Shown here one piece after another: positions 24,722 to 33,812 of a stretch of 64,000 bases of DNA (position 1 is its first letter; the number at the start of each line of letters is the position of its first letter). Source of the stretch: Acidobacteriota bacterium. GTDB lineage: Bacteria; Acidobacteriota; Blastocatellia; Pyrinomonadales; Pyrinomonadaceae. Made by a program: the position numbers and the translations under genes. The stretch covers positions 1 to 64,000 of the forward strand of contig JAHBSM010000008.1 in the NCBI GenBank assembly GCA_019639115.1, given 5' to 3'. The notes under the pieces were generated by a model, which had not been told where the DNA came from, ran no database searches, and was given only the letters and a program-made list of their open reading frames with translations.

Positions 24722-26503
24722 ATGCGACCAGTTTTTGCGACCATTATATTGCTTTCGCTTGCGGTGCTTGCCGCGGCTCAGGGAGCCGTCGCCGACCTTT
24801 CGAACTACGGCGTCCGTATCGAACCCGACAAACGGGTGATCGTTGTGCTCGCCGCGCTTGAGGCAGGACGCATCGCGGGCCAGTCTGGAGCGGCGGAGCG
24901 GGCCATTTCGGTCCCGTTGTCTGAGAAGGGAAACGCTTTTCGCGAACAGCTTGACCGCGACACGGCTCAAATGCCTGAAGAACTGCGTTTGCGGATAGGG
25001 CAGTTCGTCGCTAAATATAAAAAACGCCATCAGACCGCCGAGGATGCAAAGCTGATCGCGCCGTTCATCGCAATGGCATATTCGCTTTCGCCCGCTCCTG
25101 ACCTGGCCGACCCGGTAGTGGTGACAGACCTTCCTGGCGAATTGCTTGATGTGCTCGATTTTGCGCCGCTTGCTCGTGAATATTTCAGGCGATCGGGCAT
25201 CTCGGCCAAGCTCGACGAATACGTAAAGCTTTACCAGGCTGAGGCCGACGGCCGCCTGCGCTCCTCGACGCGCGAAATGGTCAACGATTATCTGGAATAT
25301 CTGAATACACGGCCGCAGATATTCTACCGAGAAACAAGAAAGGTCGAGGTCCAAAAAGGTAAGAGCAAGTCAACCGTACTCCAGAAGACCGAGACGATCG
25401 AACGCGAACGCCGGTTCTGCATCGTTCCGGAAATGCTGGTGCCGACCGGGACCATTAATTTTCTCAATATCCGTGACGATTATTATTTGGTGGTCCCGCC
25501 GGATAAGGACGTTTCGGCATCGGACGCAAGACGAGCTTTCATCCAGTTCGTGGTCGATCCGCTGATACTCTCGAACTCCAAAGACGTCACCGCGGTAAAG
25601 GACGGCATAAAGTCCCTGCTTGACGAACGCAGAAAGGCCGACCCGTCGATCTCGCCGGATATGTTCCTGGCCGTGTCGAGGTCGCTTGTTGCAGCGGTCG
25701 AGGCCCGCGAATTGGAATTCACAAAGACAAACATCGCGGTCAATCAGGCGAGAGAGAAACTGGCCAAGGCCGCAAGTGACGCCGAGCGGCGGCAAATAAC
25801 CGCCGAACTTGACCGATACAAGCGATCACTGGCCGACGAATCTGCGGTGATGCTGTCCGAGGCCTACGAACGCGGTGCCGTAATGGCGTTCTACTTCGCC
25901 GATCAGCTCAAAGGAATGGAGGATTCGGGATTCGACATTGCGTCCTCGATGCGGGAGATAATAGCCGGATTCGATGCTTCGAAGGAGAGCGACAGGCTTG
26001 CCAAATACGGCGAAGCCCGGCAGAGAGGGCTCGCAGCACGAGCCGAACGTGGACGAAGCGTAACGACCTCGATCGTCGAGAACCCGGTGACGAACAAGCT
26101 GATCGAGATCCAGGCTACGATCGAACGACGCGAATTTGGCCGAGCGACCGAAGCTCTAAAGAAACTCCTCGAAGATAATCCGCAAGAGCCGAGGATCTAT
26201 TACAACCTCGGGCGCATTGCAAGCATGGAGGCCGAAGCGACAAATGACCCGAATGTGGAATCGCAAAAGCTGCTCGACGCCAAGGCTTGGTACGGCAACG
26301 TCATCCGCACTCGCAGCGCTGCGACCGACCCGGCATTGATCTCGCTCACGTTCGTCGCACTCGGCCGCATATACGAGTATTTTGACGACAACGCTTATGC
26401 TTTAAAGCTGTATGAAGAGGCGATCAAGGTCGGCGACGCGGCGGGCGGCGGCTATAGGGACGCTCTGGCTGCGAAGCAGAGGCTCGTTAAAAAAGAGCAG
26501 TGA
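24722..26503 (+). CDS. Secreted TPR-containing protein of unknown function
   Basis: 593 aa. N-terminal signal peptide (MRPVFATIILLSLAVLAAAQ). The middle is charged and helical (about residues 340-390, ANVNQAREKLAKAASDAERR-type) and probably coiled coil. The last 150 residues hold tetratricopeptide-like repeats (PRIYYNLGRIASMEAEA, ALISLTFVALGRIYEYFDD). No enzyme motif was found. It overlaps era by GTGA, so it is the first gene of a run with era, a DUF486 protein and prmA, an unusual partner for these housekeeping genes. Confidence 0.75.
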   Translation: MRPVFATIILLSLAVLAAAQGAVADLSNYGVRIEPDKRVIVVLAALEAGRIAGQSGAAERAISVPLSEKGNAFREQLDRDTAQMPEELRLRIGQFVAKYKKRHQTAEDAKLIAPFIAMAYSLSPAPDLADPVVVTDLPGELLDVLDFAPLAREYFRRSGISAKLDEYVKLYQAEADGRLRSSTREMVNDYLEYLNTRPQIFYRETRKVEVQKGKSKSTVLQKTETIERERRFCIVPEMLVPTGTINFLNIRDDYYLVVPPDKDVSASDARRAFIQFVVDPLILSNSKDVTAVKDGIKSLLDERRKADPSISPDMFLAVSRSLVAAVEARELEFTKTNIAVNQAREKLAKAASDAERRQITAELDRYKRSLADESAVMLSEAYERGAVMAFYFADQLKGMEDSGFDIASSMREIIAGFDASKESDRLAKYGEARQRGLAARAERGRSVTTSIVENPVTNKLIEIQATIERREFGRATEALKKLLEDNPQEPRIYYNLGRIASMEAEATNDPNVESQKLLDAKAWYGNVIRTRSAATDPALISLTFVALGRIYEYFDDNAYALKLYEEAIKVGDAAGGGYRDALAAKQRLVKKEQ

Positions 26504-27417
26504 ACGATCGCACGATGTCGCCAGAGAACCACCACTGCGGCCTGGTCGCACTCATCGGAAGGCCGAATGCGGGTAAATCCACTCTCCTGAACCGGGTCGC
26601 AGGCGAAAAGATCGCCGCCGTTTCGAATAAACCTCAAACAACTCGCCACCGCATCAAAGGGATAGTCACGCGTCCGGACGGCCAGATCGTTTTCATCGAC
26701 ACACCTGGGGTCCACAAGCCGGGCCATTTGCTAAATCGAAGAATGATGGCGTCGGTCAATGACGCTCTACTGTCGGTAGATCTCGTGGTGCTTATCCGCG
26801 ACGCTAGCACCTCGACGGGCAACGGCGACCGGTTCGTGCTCGACATGGTAAAGCGGTCCGGCAAACCGACTATCCTGGTGCTCAACAAAATAGACAAGCT
26901 CAAGGACAAGACGGTGCTGCTCCCGCTGATCGAGATGTACGCCGCAGAAACGGACCTGCTAGAGGCAGTACCCGTTTCCGCTCTCAAGGGCGACGCGGTC
27001 AACGAACTGCTTGACGTCGTGATCCGCCATCTTCCGCCGGGCGAGGCGATGTTCGCGGACGACGAAATGACCGACCAATCGATGCGCACGATCGCTGCAG
27101 AGATGGTTAGAGAGAAGATACTTGCTTCGACCGGCGAAGAGATACCGTACGTGACGGCAGTAAGGACCGAGATGTGGGACGAAACGGACCCGAATATCGT
27201 CAGGATCTATTGCGCCATATATGTCGAACGTCCGTCGCAGAAGAAGATCGTGATAGGACGACAGGGAGCAAGGCTTCGCGATATAGGGACGGCCGCCCGG
27301 TCCGATATCGAGGGTTTGCTGGGCAGACAGGTTTATCTCGAGCTATTCGTCAAGGTTGTCGAGGATTGGAGAAACCGTGATTCCGCTCTGAACGAACTCG
27401 GCGTCGAAGGCTCATGA
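26500..27417 (+). CDS. era: GTPase Era
   Basis: 305 aa. Ribosome-associated GTPase for 16S rRNA maturation and 30S assembly. G1 GRPNAGKST, G2 region KPQTTRHRIKG, G3 DTPGVHKP, G4 NKID, G5 SALKG, then a C-terminal KH domain (KKIVIGRQGARLRDIG). The GTG at 26500 overlaps the upstream stop (GTGA); an ATG at 26515 (MSPENHHCG) is an alternative that removes five residues. The 3' end overlaps the next gene by ATGA. Confidence 0.95.
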   Translation: MNDRTMSPENHHCGLVALIGRPNAGKSTLLNRVAGEKIAAVSNKPQTTRHRIKGIVTRPDGQIVFIDTPGVHKPGHLLNRRMMASVNDALLSVDLVVLIRDASTSTGNGDRFVLDMVKRSGKPTILVLNKIDKLKDKTVLLPLIEMYAAETDLLEAVPVSALKGDAVNELLDVVIRHLPPGEAMFADDEMTDQSMRTIAAEMVREKILASTGEEIPYVTAVRTEMWDETDPNIVRIYCAIYVERPSQKKIVIGRQGARLRDIGTAARSDIEGLLGRQVYLELFVKVVEDWRNRDSALNELGVEGS

Positions 27418-27746
27418 TAAAGACCGTCGGACTTCTTGTCGTCTCAAATATATTCATGACCCTCGCCTGGTACGGCCACCTCAAGTTCAAGAGCCGTGCG
27501 TTGTGGGTGGTCATCCTGGCGTCTTGGGGCATCGCACTCTTTGAATACATATTCCAGGTGCCCGCAAACCGTCTCGGGTCCGAATTATTCAGCGTGACCC
27601 AACTGAAAATAATGCAGGAGGCGATCACGCTCACGGTCTTTGCCGTTGCGGCTTATCTGATGTTCGGCGAGACTCTCAAATGGAACAATGCGGTCTCATT
27701 CGTCCTGCTGTTAGGGGCCGTGTTCTTTGCTTTCTACGATAAATAG
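27414..27746 (+). CDS. DUF486 family small membrane protein (DMT-like)
   Basis: 110 aa, four hydrophobic segments (about residues 4-20, 28-46, 65-85, 90-108), matching DUF486 in length and in motifs LKFKSRALWVVILASWGIAL and YIFQVPANRLG. The family resembles half of a drug/metabolite transporter; substrate unknown. The start overlaps era by ATGA and prmA follows after 2 nt. Confidence 0.88.
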   Translation: MIKTVGLLVVSNIFMTLAWYGHLKFKSRALWVVILASWGIALFEYIFQVPANRLGSELFSVTQLKIMQEAITLTVFAVAAYLMFGETLKWNNAVSFVLLLGAVFFAFYDK

Positions 27747-27748
27747 TA

Positions 27749-28633
27749 ATGCCCGAGAACGAGCAATGGTACACGCTTTCAGCCGTCGTCGCCCGTGGCA
27801 GCGAAGAGGCCGCCGAGTCCGCATTCGGGCTTATCGGAGCTCTCGGCACACAGATCGACGGTTTGAGAAAGCCGCCCAACGAACCGCTTGAGGTCGTGGG
27901 ATATTTCGACAGGCCTGTGGACGCTCGCGAAGCGACGGAAGCGATCTGGGCCGAACTGGAATTGTATGGCCATGACCCGGATCGCCTCATTAGCGTAAGT
28001 TCGGGCGTTGCTGAGGCCGAGGATTGGCTCGCTGAATGGAAACGGCATTGGCAGCCGACAACGTCGGGGCGATTCATCGTGACGCCGCCGTGGATAGACG
28101 TTGACCCGGGTTCGGGGATAGTGATCAAGATAGAGCCGAACATGGCGTTCGGCACCGGTACACACGACACGACGCGGCTGTGCCTCGAGCTTCTTGGTGA
28201 TAGGCATGAGCCGGGCCGGTCATTCCTGGACGTTGGTACCGGGACCGGATTGCTGGCGATAGCGGCGGCAAAGGCCGCACAGGAACAGCATATTGCGACG
28301 GGCCCGATCCTTGGCTGTGATACCGACATTCCTTCGATCGAGATCGCCCGTCAAAATGCGATCGCAAACGGCGTCGGGGATATGATCGAGTTCGTCGCAG
28401 GTTCGATCGACACCGCAGGCGCGGAATACGATTCGGTATTCGCGAATGTGACTCTGGACGTGATCCTCCCGATGCTTGACGACTTGGTGGCCCGAGCGGG
28501 CCGGTTGCTTGTTTTGTCCGGTATTCTCGCGATGCAGAGGGCCGAGATCATCGAGGCTCTCTCCGCATACTCTTTCGCCGAAATAGAGGTCCGAGCATCC
28601 AGCGAATGGATCGCGGTCGCGGCAGTACGTTAA
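27749..28633 (+). CDS. prmA: Ribosomal protein L11 methyltransferase
   Basis: 294 aa SAM-dependent methyltransferase that trimethylates ribosomal protein L11. The N-terminal substrate domain is followed by AFGTGTHDTTRLCLELL and motif I DVGTGTGLLAIAAAK; a FANVTLDVILPML segment stands where E. coli has NILA. End of the TPR-era-DUF486-prmA run. Its TAA and the TAA of the convergent YCF48 gene overlap by 4 bp. Confidence 0.92.
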   Translation: MPENEQWYTLSAVVARGSEEAAESAFGLIGALGTQIDGLRKPPNEPLEVVGYFDRPVDAREATEAIWAELELYGHDPDRLISVSSGVAEAEDWLAEWKRHWQPTTSGRFIVTPPWIDVDPGSGIVIKIEPNMAFGTGTHDTTRLCLELLGDRHEPGRSFLDVGTGTGLLAIAAAKAAQEQHIATGPILGCDTDIPSIEIARQNAIANGVGDMIEFVAGSIDTAGAEYDSVFANVTLDVILPMLDDLVARAGRLLVLSGILAMQRAEIIEALSAYSFAEIEVRASSEWIAVAAVR

Positions 28634-30624
28634 TTGTCCTTTTCTTTTTTTGGCGGGAGGGCCGCCGGGATGTCGCCATCGTCCGTAATTGTGACGATCG
28701 GCGTCCGAACCTTTGGCAGGAGCCTCGGTGCTGCCGGACGCAGTGTCGGCGGCACCTTGGCGGGCGAATATGGACGCGGAGTGAGAGGCTCGGTCCGCTT
28801 GAGGATCATCCCGCCGCGGCCGGCTGCCCACACCGATCTCGACCCGCGATATACGACTGCCTGGAGCAACTTGCTCGTGATGTTCGGCTGTATGCCCCAC
28901 GACGCACCGGCATTTTCCGTCACGAGTACCGTGCCGAGTTCACCCACAGCTATCGCTCCTGTGGACGAGAATGCCTGAACGGCAAATAGATTGTTAGTGG
29001 TTGGTGATTCCAGATCGGACCAGGACAGACCGCCATCGGTCGTGCGCAGAAGTATCCCTCCGGCCCCGACAGCGTATCCGAGCTTATCGTCGTAGAAGCC
29101 GAGCCCATACAGGTTCTCGGTCAATGCGATCGCAGCCTTGGTCCACGACAGTCCGCCATCGGCGGTCACGATCACGGTGCCGCGGTCGCCGACGGCGACG
29201 CCTCGGTCTTCGTTAAAGAATCGGACGTCCTCGAGCCAGTTTCGCGTTCCGCTTTCGAGAGTCTCCCAATATGCGCCGCCGGTGGTCGTTTTGAGCACGG
29301 TGCCACCCGAGCCGACGGCGTAACCAATGCGTTCTGTCACAAAACTGACGCCCAGGAGGTCCTCCGTAGTATTCGACACACCTTTGCCCCAGCTTGCTCC
29401 TCCGTTTATCGTTCGTAGCACTACACCCTTGTCGCCGACCGCCCAGCCCCGTTGCCCGTCATAGAATGTGACGGCGTTCAGGCCCGAACTTACACCCGAG
29501 AATACGCCCAGCCACTGTCGGCCGGCGTCATTGGTCAGCCAAATTCGGCCTCTTGACCCGACCGCCACGCCGATTTCGTCATCGAGGAACACAAGGTCGT
29601 TCACATCCTCGCGGCCGCCTTCGCTTTGCCGCTGCCATGCTGCTCCGCCGGCATCGGTCCGCAATATCAGCCCGTTCTCGCCGACCGCCCAGCCCGTCGA
29701 TCGATCGGCGAAATGGATCGAGACCAGCCTCGGGCTGGTGCGGACGCTGAACGGCAGCCAGGTCAGGCCACCGTCCGCAGTGAGCCAGATGCTGCCGTTC
29801 GAGTCGCTGACGGCGCCGAATTCGCCGTCGGCCATTTCGACCGCAAGCAGGTCCGGACGGCTGTACAGTTCGGCTCGTCGCCAAGATCGGCCTCCGTCGC
29901 CGGTTACGGCAATGCAGCCGCTTGAGCCGACAGCCACGGCCGAGCCTTCGCCTGTGGCGGCAATGCCCGAAAGCGTAGAACTGCCGCACGGCGTCGAGGC
30001 TGACCATGCGGCGCCGGCATCAGCCGTGTAGATCACCGTCCCGTCAGCCGCAGCCGAAAAAACGTGCCGGCCGTCGAGCGACGATATCGCGATCAACTGT
30101 GACGCGGTGCCACTTGATACGCGTTCCCAAGTTCGCCCTCCGTCTGTCGAACGCAGAATGCAGCCATAGGTGCCGACAATCCAGCCGGTCCGCTTCTCGC
30201 CGCCGCCGAACGTTATCCCAAGCAGATGGTCCCGCGTGGGAACACTGATGACACGCCACTCGCGGCCTGAATTGGTGGTCGCGAGCACGGTACCGCGTGA
30301 GCCCACAATGTATGCGGAACGTTGATCGAGTACAAAGACGCCGTTTAGCTGTGCATCAACGGGCGACATCGCCCTGGCCCAGGCAAATCCTCCGTTGGTG
30401 GTCGTGAGGATCGTATCGTCCGAGCCGACCGCAACGCCTGTAAGGCGGTCCGGGGCGAAATGTATGGCGTGCAGCGGATTGCCCTGCGGGAGCGGATTCT
30501 GCCACATCCAGCCCATCGACGTGCGCTGCGCGCTGACGACGGTAAGCGAGCCGGCCAGCCACGCCAGAGCAGCGATCACGGACACTCCGGAACAAATACG
30601 CAGACTCCGCCAAAGGTAACTCAT
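28630..30624 (-). CDS. Secreted YCF48/BNR-repeat beta-propeller protein
   Basis: 664 aa. The ATG at 30624 gives a signal peptide (VIAALAWLAGSLTVVSAQ); the longer frame to 30840 runs into rnhA and is rejected. About a dozen repeats of the form GWAVGxxGxILRTxDGGxTW follow, the pattern of YCF48/HCF136 photosystem-assembly and sialidase-type propellers. The C-terminus is proline-rich (PRPYSPAKVPPTLRPAAP). There is no photosynthesis gene here; such proteins in non-phototrophs are envelope or secreted proteins of unknown function. Confidence 0.85.
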   Translation of the reverse strand: MSYLWRSLRICSGVSVIAALAWLAGSLTVVSAQRTSMGWMWQNPLPQGNPLHAIHFAPDRLTGVAVGSDDTILTTTNGGFAWARAMSPVDAQLNGVFVLDQRSAYIVGSRGTVLATTNSGREWRVISVPTRDHLLGITFGGGEKRTGWIVGTYGCILRSTDGGRTWERVSSGTASQLIAISSLDGRHVFSAAADGTVIYTADAGAAWSASTPCGSSTLSGIAATGEGSAVAVGSSGCIAVTGDGGRSWRRAELYSRPDLLAVEMADGEFGAVSDSNGSIWLTADGGLTWLPFSVRTSPRLVSIHFADRSTGWAVGENGLILRTDAGGAAWQRQSEGGREDVNDLVFLDDEIGVAVGSRGRIWLTNDAGRQWLGVFSGVSSGLNAVTFYDGQRGWAVGDKGVVLRTINGGASWGKGVSNTTEDLLGVSFVTERIGYAVGSGGTVLKTTTGGAYWETLESGTRNWLEDVRFFNEDRGVAVGDRGTVIVTADGGLSWTKAAIALTENLYGLGFYDDKLGYAVGAGGILLRTTDGGLSWSDLESPTTNNLFAVQAFSSTGAIAVGELGTVLVTENAGASWGIQPNITSKLLQAVVYRGSRSVWAAGRGGMILKRTEPLTPRPYSPAKVPPTLRPAAPRLLPKVRTPIVTITDDGDIPAALPPKKEKDN

Positions 30625-30649
30625 CAGTGACAGCTCGAATCTCCCCGGC

Positions 30650-31108
30650 TCATATTTCGGTGGTCCCGAGTTCCGCGGCTGCATCATCGAGCATCGTTTC
30701 ATCGACACGACCCTCGGACGCGATCTTGCGGGCCGCTTTGTCGGCAGCCTCCTGGACGGCGTGACCGTCGTGGCCTTTGACCCAGATCCACTCGATGCGA
30801 TGCGGCCCTGCGGCCGCGTCCAATTGTGACCACCAGTCATGATTTGTCTTGCGTTTCCAAGTGCCGCCCATCGTCTCGATCACATAACGCGAATCTGACA
30901 TCAAACGCACGCTGCATGGCTCTGTCAATTGTTCGAGCCCGAGAGCGGCGGCCGCGATCTCGGCCTGCTGGTTGGTCGCGTTACCGAGATATCGCCCGAC
31001 GGCCTTCCAAAATCCTTTGAACCCAAGCAGGGCGACTGCCGCAGCTCGCGGGTTTCCTTTGCCGTTGCCGAGGCTAGAACCGTCGCAGACGATCGTTACG
31101 TGCTTCAT
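30650..31108 (-). CDS. rnhA: Ribonuclease HI
   Basis: 152 aa. Cleaves RNA in RNA-DNA hybrids. The catalytic acidic residues are in CDGSSLGNG, NQQAEIAAA, MSDSRYVIE and the final Asp of EAADKAAR; the basic protrusion KRKTNHDWW and the KGHDGHAVQEAAD loop are intact. The ATG at 31108 is preferred over the TTG four codons upstream. Downstream of the Rad50-like gene on the same strand. Confidence 0.92.
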   Translation of the reverse strand: MKHVTIVCDGSSLGNGKGNPRAAAVALLGFKGFWKAVGRYLGNATNQQAEIAAAALGLEQLTEPCSVRLMSDSRYVIETMGGTWKRKTNHDWWSQLDAAAGPHRIEWIWVKGHDGHAVQEAADKAARKIASEGRVDETMLDDAAAELGTTEI

Positions 31109-31177
31109 AGGTAAGACCAAAACAGAATAAACCTCATATCGGCGTATCCGAGGGCAGCAACGGGTCGAAGACCAGCG

Positions 31178-33418
31178 TCACGGCTCGACCGATATGACAT
31201 TGTCCACATAGTTGTCGAACGTCTCGTCGTGCGAGATCACAAATAGCTGATCAAAACTGGTGACGCGGCTTATCTCGATCGCGAGATTCTCCCGACGCTC
31301 GGCGTCCATATTCGTGGTCGGCTCGTCAAAGAACGCGATCCGGATGTCGGTCAACTGCTTTAGCAGAGCAAGCCTGACCGAGAGCGCCGCGGCCATCTGC
31401 TCGCCGCCCGAGAGACTCTGAAACGGCCGGCGGTATCCGCCCGAGTCGATCTGGATCGCATAGTCGTCACCCCAGACAAGTGACCGCTCGGCGTCGCCCG
31501 TGATGTCGCGAAACATCTGATTAGCCTCCGCCGACACATGGTAAACATAATTGCGAGCGACGCGCGGAGCGGCCTCTTTGAGCGTATCACGAATGAAGGC
31601 TGTCGCCTGCGCGAGCGCTTCGAGGTTCTCTCGTTCGCGCAGCCGGTCGGCTACAGCAGCTCGTGCCTCCCGCAATCGATCGAGCTCGGCCGCGAGATCG
31701 GCGATCCTAAGTTCCACAGTTTTGGTCAAAGCTGACGCGGCGGCCAGATCTTTTTCCGCTTCGATCAGCGCGAAACGTTCCGCGGCGTGTATCTTTGGGT
31801 CGTAGCGAGATCCCGCAGTATGGTCGGGGTCCTCGATCTCGAGCTTTTCGACCAGAAGCGCGCGGTCCGACGCGAGCCGCTCCAAATTTTTCTCGATCTC
31901 AGCAGCCTCACGTCTAGTGTCGGGTTCTCGAGCGATCTCGGTCTCAAGGACCTGAAGCCGCGAACGCGGATCTGCCAGTTCACTGAGCTTTGCAGAGAGG
32001 CGGCTCAGCTCGGCCTCCATCGCTCCCGGATCGCCGATCTGTTCTGCCGCAGCGCGCTGTTCATCGGCAAGCCGTGTGCCCTCGGCCTTCAATTCAGCCT
32101 CGCGCCGGCGCAATCCATCGATAGCGGCGACCGCGACCTGAGCCTCGCGAGCTTTGGCCAGAAGCGACGCTGTGTCTTTTCTCTCAGCCTCGACGCTTTC
32201 GATCTTGTCGGTGAGCGTGTCGAACTGGCCCGCGAGGAAGCCTTCCAGCGTCTGCCCGTCCTTTAGATTAAGGCATTTCTCGGAAAGTATCGGACAAAGG
32301 CCGTCCCTGACCTCATTTTGGAACTTCTTGTCACGTTCGAGCTCGGCACGCAGATCGGCGGCCTGCTGCACCAGCGAACGCTCGCGTGCGGAAAGTTCGT
32401 CGGCCTGCTCGGCTTCGGAGGTGCGGGCCTCGGCCGCTTTTAACCGCTCGGCGTTTTCCCTATACTCGGACCTGAGGCGTTCGACCCGACCCTTGAGCAT
32501 CTCTGCATTTTCGGCGACGGCCTTGGAAGCGGCTATCTTTTCTCGGATCGAGCTGATCGAAGACTCGATCTCCGTCTGTTCGGTAACCTTCGGCCTCAGT
32601 AGATTAGCTTCTTCGTGGGCGCGTTCGAGTGAGGCGATCGCTTTCTCAAGCCGCAGACGTTCGGCCGTGACGGTGTCGATCGAGCGTTCGACCAATTCGA
32701 GTTCATTGAGCGTTTCGACAATGTGGCGTTTTTCATTGACGAGCTTCTGTGCCCCGGCGATCTCCTTTTTGAGAGCTTCGAGCCGGGCGGATTGTTCGCG
32801 ATGCTCGGCCTCGACCTGAGGGCCACGAGCTAGTTCACCTTCGGCACGAGCCGTCGCCTCGCGGACGTCCGCGATCCTGGCGTCGATATAACGAACGGTC
32901 TCGCGGAGCTTTTCCGCTGCCTGTCGGTATTCTTCGACCTTTAGCAAGCGGTCGAATGCGGCTTTTCGTTCTGTCGAGCCCTCTAGAAAAATAGCGGTGA
33001 ATGTGCCCTGCGGCACTCCGATAGCCTGGCGAAACAGCGTCTTGAGATCGGTTCCGGGTTCGAGCCCGAGATGGGTCCAAAGGAATCGCTGGACTTCCTC
33101 TTTCTTCTCAGCGATCCGGGTGTCTATTCGCGGATCGAGGACGTAGTAGCCGGTCCCTGTATCGCGATAAACGACGTATTCGCGTTCGTCGAGCCCACTC
33201 TCAAAGGTGACGCGAGCCCAGCCTTTCTTTTCACCTCGGCGGACAAAATCGTCCTTTTTGTACTCAAGATGGTCAAAAAGTACCCAAGCGATGGCTTCGA
33301 TGATCGTTGTCTTGCCCGCGCCGTTGCGTCCCGTTATGGCGGTCGTGCCCCGCGTCATTTCGAACGATGCCTTGCGGTACGATTTGATGTTCTCGATCTC
33401 AAGACGGGATATATGCAT
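31178..33418 (-). CDS. Rad50/SbcC-like SMC-family ATPase
   Basis: 746 aa. N-terminal Walker A GRNGAGKTTIIEAIAW, two long coiled-coil arms (about residues 170-370 and 390-610), and the C-terminal signature LSGGEQMAAALSV with Walker B IRIAFFDEPTTNMDAE. Midway, at about residues 375-382, is CPILSEKC, which sits where the Rad50 zinc hook (CxxC) should be but with wider spacing. The ATG at 33418 (MHISRLEIENIKSY) is chosen. DNA repair or end processing is the probable role. No Mre11/SbcD nuclease gene is adjacent in the window. Confidence 0.85.
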   Translation of the reverse strand: MHISRLEIENIKSYRKASFEMTRGTTAITGRNGAGKTTIIEAIAWVLFDHLEYKKDDFVRRGEKKGWARVTFESGLDEREYVVYRDTGTGYYVLDPRIDTRIAEKKEEVQRFLWTHLGLEPGTDLKTLFRQAIGVPQGTFTAIFLEGSTERKAAFDRLLKVEEYRQAAEKLRETVRYIDARIADVREATARAEGELARGPQVEAEHREQSARLEALKKEIAGAQKLVNEKRHIVETLNELELVERSIDTVTAERLRLEKAIASLERAHEEANLLRPKVTEQTEIESSISSIREKIAASKAVAENAEMLKGRVERLRSEYRENAERLKAAEARTSEAEQADELSARERSLVQQAADLRAELERDKKFQNEVRDGLCPILSEKCLNLKDGQTLEGFLAGQFDTLTDKIESVEAERKDTASLLAKAREAQVAVAAIDGLRRREAELKAEGTRLADEQRAAAEQIGDPGAMEAELSRLSAKLSELADPRSRLQVLETEIAREPDTRREAAEIEKNLERLASDRALLVEKLEIEDPDHTAGSRYDPKIHAAERFALIEAEKDLAAASALTKTVELRIADLAAELDRLREARAAVADRLRERENLEALAQATAFIRDTLKEAAPRVARNYVYHVSAEANQMFRDITGDAERSLVWGDDYAIQIDSGGYRRPFQSLSGGEQMAAALSVRLALLKQLTDIRIAFFDEPTTNMDAERRENLAIEISRVTSFDQLFVISHDETFDNYVDNVISVEP

Positions 33419-33507
33419 GAGCGAAGCCGGACGAGACCCGAACTGGTAGAATAGAACAACTGGCCCGACAAACAAAAAAGGAGTCGGAGCCGCCGAGATG
33501 CAAGCCT

Positions 33508-33804
33508 ATGAAGATCGAATCCGGAGATCTGGTGATCGCCGTTCTGCACAGTCCGCGGGAGAAGCTCTATGGCCAATTGAGCGAGATATCGACCGCAGGT
33601 ATCGGCCTCAGGGCGATAGAGCTGGGCTATTTTGAGGACTGGTGCAGAGCGATCTCCGAGGGAGAACCTCATCTACCAATGACAGAGCAATTCATACCGA
33701 TGTGGCGGGTCGAACGATTGACGCGTGATGAACCGACGGAAGGGGCGCCGTCGCTTGCCGAGCAATTCACAAAACGAACCGGACGCGACCTGATCGAGTT
33801 CTAG
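33508..33804 (+). CDS. Hypothetical protein, 98 aa
   Basis: Not recognised. A small soluble protein beginning KIESGDLVIAVLHSPREKLY, with a TAGIGLRAIELGYFEDWCRAI stretch suggestive of an Sm-like or PilZ-like small beta-barrel regulating position-dependent output, but no family is assignable. Codon use matches neighbours, and it is divergent from the Rad50-like gene with an 89-nt gap. The reading frame is probably real. Confidence 0.65.
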   Translation: MKIESGDLVIAVLHSPREKLYGQLSEISTAGIGLRAIELGYFEDWCRAISEGEPHLPMTEQFIPMWRVERLTRDEPTEGAPSLAEQFTKRTGRDLIEF

Positions 33805-33812
33805 TCTGAGAG

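Noticed and set aside
30625..30840. N-terminal extension of the YCF48 protein
   Set aside because: It would run into rnhA and precede an obvious signal peptide beginning at 30624.
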